NCBI GenBank assembly: GCA_017858295.1
Contig: JAFMBU010000104.1
Location: 1-6,069, forward strand
Source of the DNA: Porticoccaceae bacterium
GTDB taxonomy: Bacteria; Pseudomonadota; Gammaproteobacteria; Pseudomonadales; Porticoccaceae
DNA: 6,069 nucleotides
Direction of reading: 5' to 3'
The notes beneath the pieces are model-generated. The model had not been told where the DNA came from. It saw only the letters and a list, made by a program, of their open reading frames with translations, and made no database searches. Below, piece after piece: positions 5,984 to 6,069 of the stretch (positions within the stretch are counted from its first letter, which is position 1; the number at the start of each line of letters is the position of its first letter). A program made the translations under genes and the position numbers.

Positions 5984-6011
5984 TGATTAACAAACTTCAG
6001 TTTGTTAATCA
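5984..6011. repeat. Perfect 13-bp inverted repeat
   Basis: TGATTAACAAACT (5984-5996) is exactly complementary to AGTTTGTTAATCA (5999-6011), with TC between. As RNA it would form a 12-bp stem with a TTCA loop. It is AT-rich and has no following T-run on either strand, so it does not look like an intrinsic terminator. It ends 2 nt before the copied tRNA 3' end at 6014. It could be a protein-binding palindrome, a processing signal or part of a repeat element. Confidence 0.65.
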
Positions 6012-6013
6012 TT

Positions 6014-6028
6014 AAATCCTGCCGTCCC
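6014..6028 (+). repeat. Exact direct copy of the tRNA-Pro 3' end
   Basis: AAATCCTGCCGTCCC at 6014-6028 is identical to tRNA-Pro bases 5817-5831 (end of the T-loop, 3' half of the T stem, and the acceptor strand except its last base). The offset is 197 bp. Beyond 6028 the copy diverges (CCCATCAG, where the tRNA has GACCA), and before 6014 nothing tRNA-like can be folded, so it is not a second tRNA gene. It may be a relic of a tandem duplication or of integration at the tRNA. Confidence 0.7.
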
Positions 6029-6038
6029 CCATCAGCTT

Positions 6039-6061
6039 TGCACCCAGCTATCAAGTGCAAC
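6039..6061. repeat. Short inverted repeat at the window end
   Basis: TTGCAC (6039-6044) and GTGCAA (6056-6061) are complementary across an 11-nt loop. With a 6-bp stem and no T-run visible before the edge, this may be chance or part of a structure that continues outside the window. Confidence 0.3.
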
Positions 6062-6069
6062 TCAACTAT

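Noticed and set aside
5760..6028. A complete integrated genomic island bounded by tRNA-end repeats
   Set aside because: The 197-bp interval has no integrase or any other gene. Only a scar, a very small element or a tyrT-like repeat fits what is visible.
5884..6069. A CRISPR array in the repeat-rich tail
   Set aside because: The repeats are short, differ in sequence and orientation and lack regular spacing.

Overview
The window is a conserved chromosomal translation cluster from a gammaproteobacterium. The order is thrS (3' end only) - infC - rpmI - rplT - pheS - pheT - ihfA - merR-like gene - tRNA-Pro(GGG), all on the + strand. Three things point to the Pseudomonas/Cellvibrio side of the Gammaproteobacteria rather than the enterics: the ihfA / merR-like / tRNA-Pro tail, a four-cysteine knuckle inside PheS of the kind I recall from Pseudomonas PheS, and the absence of an enteric-type pheM leader peptide. 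Base composition looks moderate (roughly half GC) and even across the genes. This placement is an inference from gene order and protein recall, not from a search.

Bases 1-1533 hold the initiation/ribosomal part. The end of threonyl-tRNA synthetase is followed after 5 nt by infC. infC is best read from an AUU start codon at 257, whose Shine-Dalgarno sequence sits across the thrS stop. L35 (rpmI) follows after a 90-nt leader with a perfect small hairpin, then L20 (rplT) after 26 nt. A strong intrinsic terminator follows rplT.

Bases 1579-5698 hold the two phenylalanyl-tRNA synthetase subunits, 13 nt apart, then the IHF alpha subunit and a short MerR-family regulator whose start overlaps the end of ihfA by 17 nt. 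All these proteins look intact and of normal length.

Bases 5699-6069 hold a tRNA-Pro(GGG) gene with its own well-formed sigma70-type promoter and an encoded CCA. A perfect 22-bp inverted repeat follows, which should terminate transcription in both directions. After that come 186 bp without genes, packed with small inverted repeats. This tail includes an exact 15-bp copy of the tRNA 3' end, 197 bp downstream of the original, and two degenerate inverted look-alikes. It is the only part of the window not explained by well-known biology.

Functionally the cluster joins translation initiation (IF3), the large ribosomal subunit (L35, L20), tRNA charging (ThrRS, PheRS) and a nucleoid/DNA-bending protein (IHF). 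Known control in relatives includes IF3 discrimination against its own AUU start and L20 repression of rpmI-rplT; the first is visible here in the start codon, the second is only plausible. I see no mobile element, CRISPR array, defence system or other undescribed multi-gene system.
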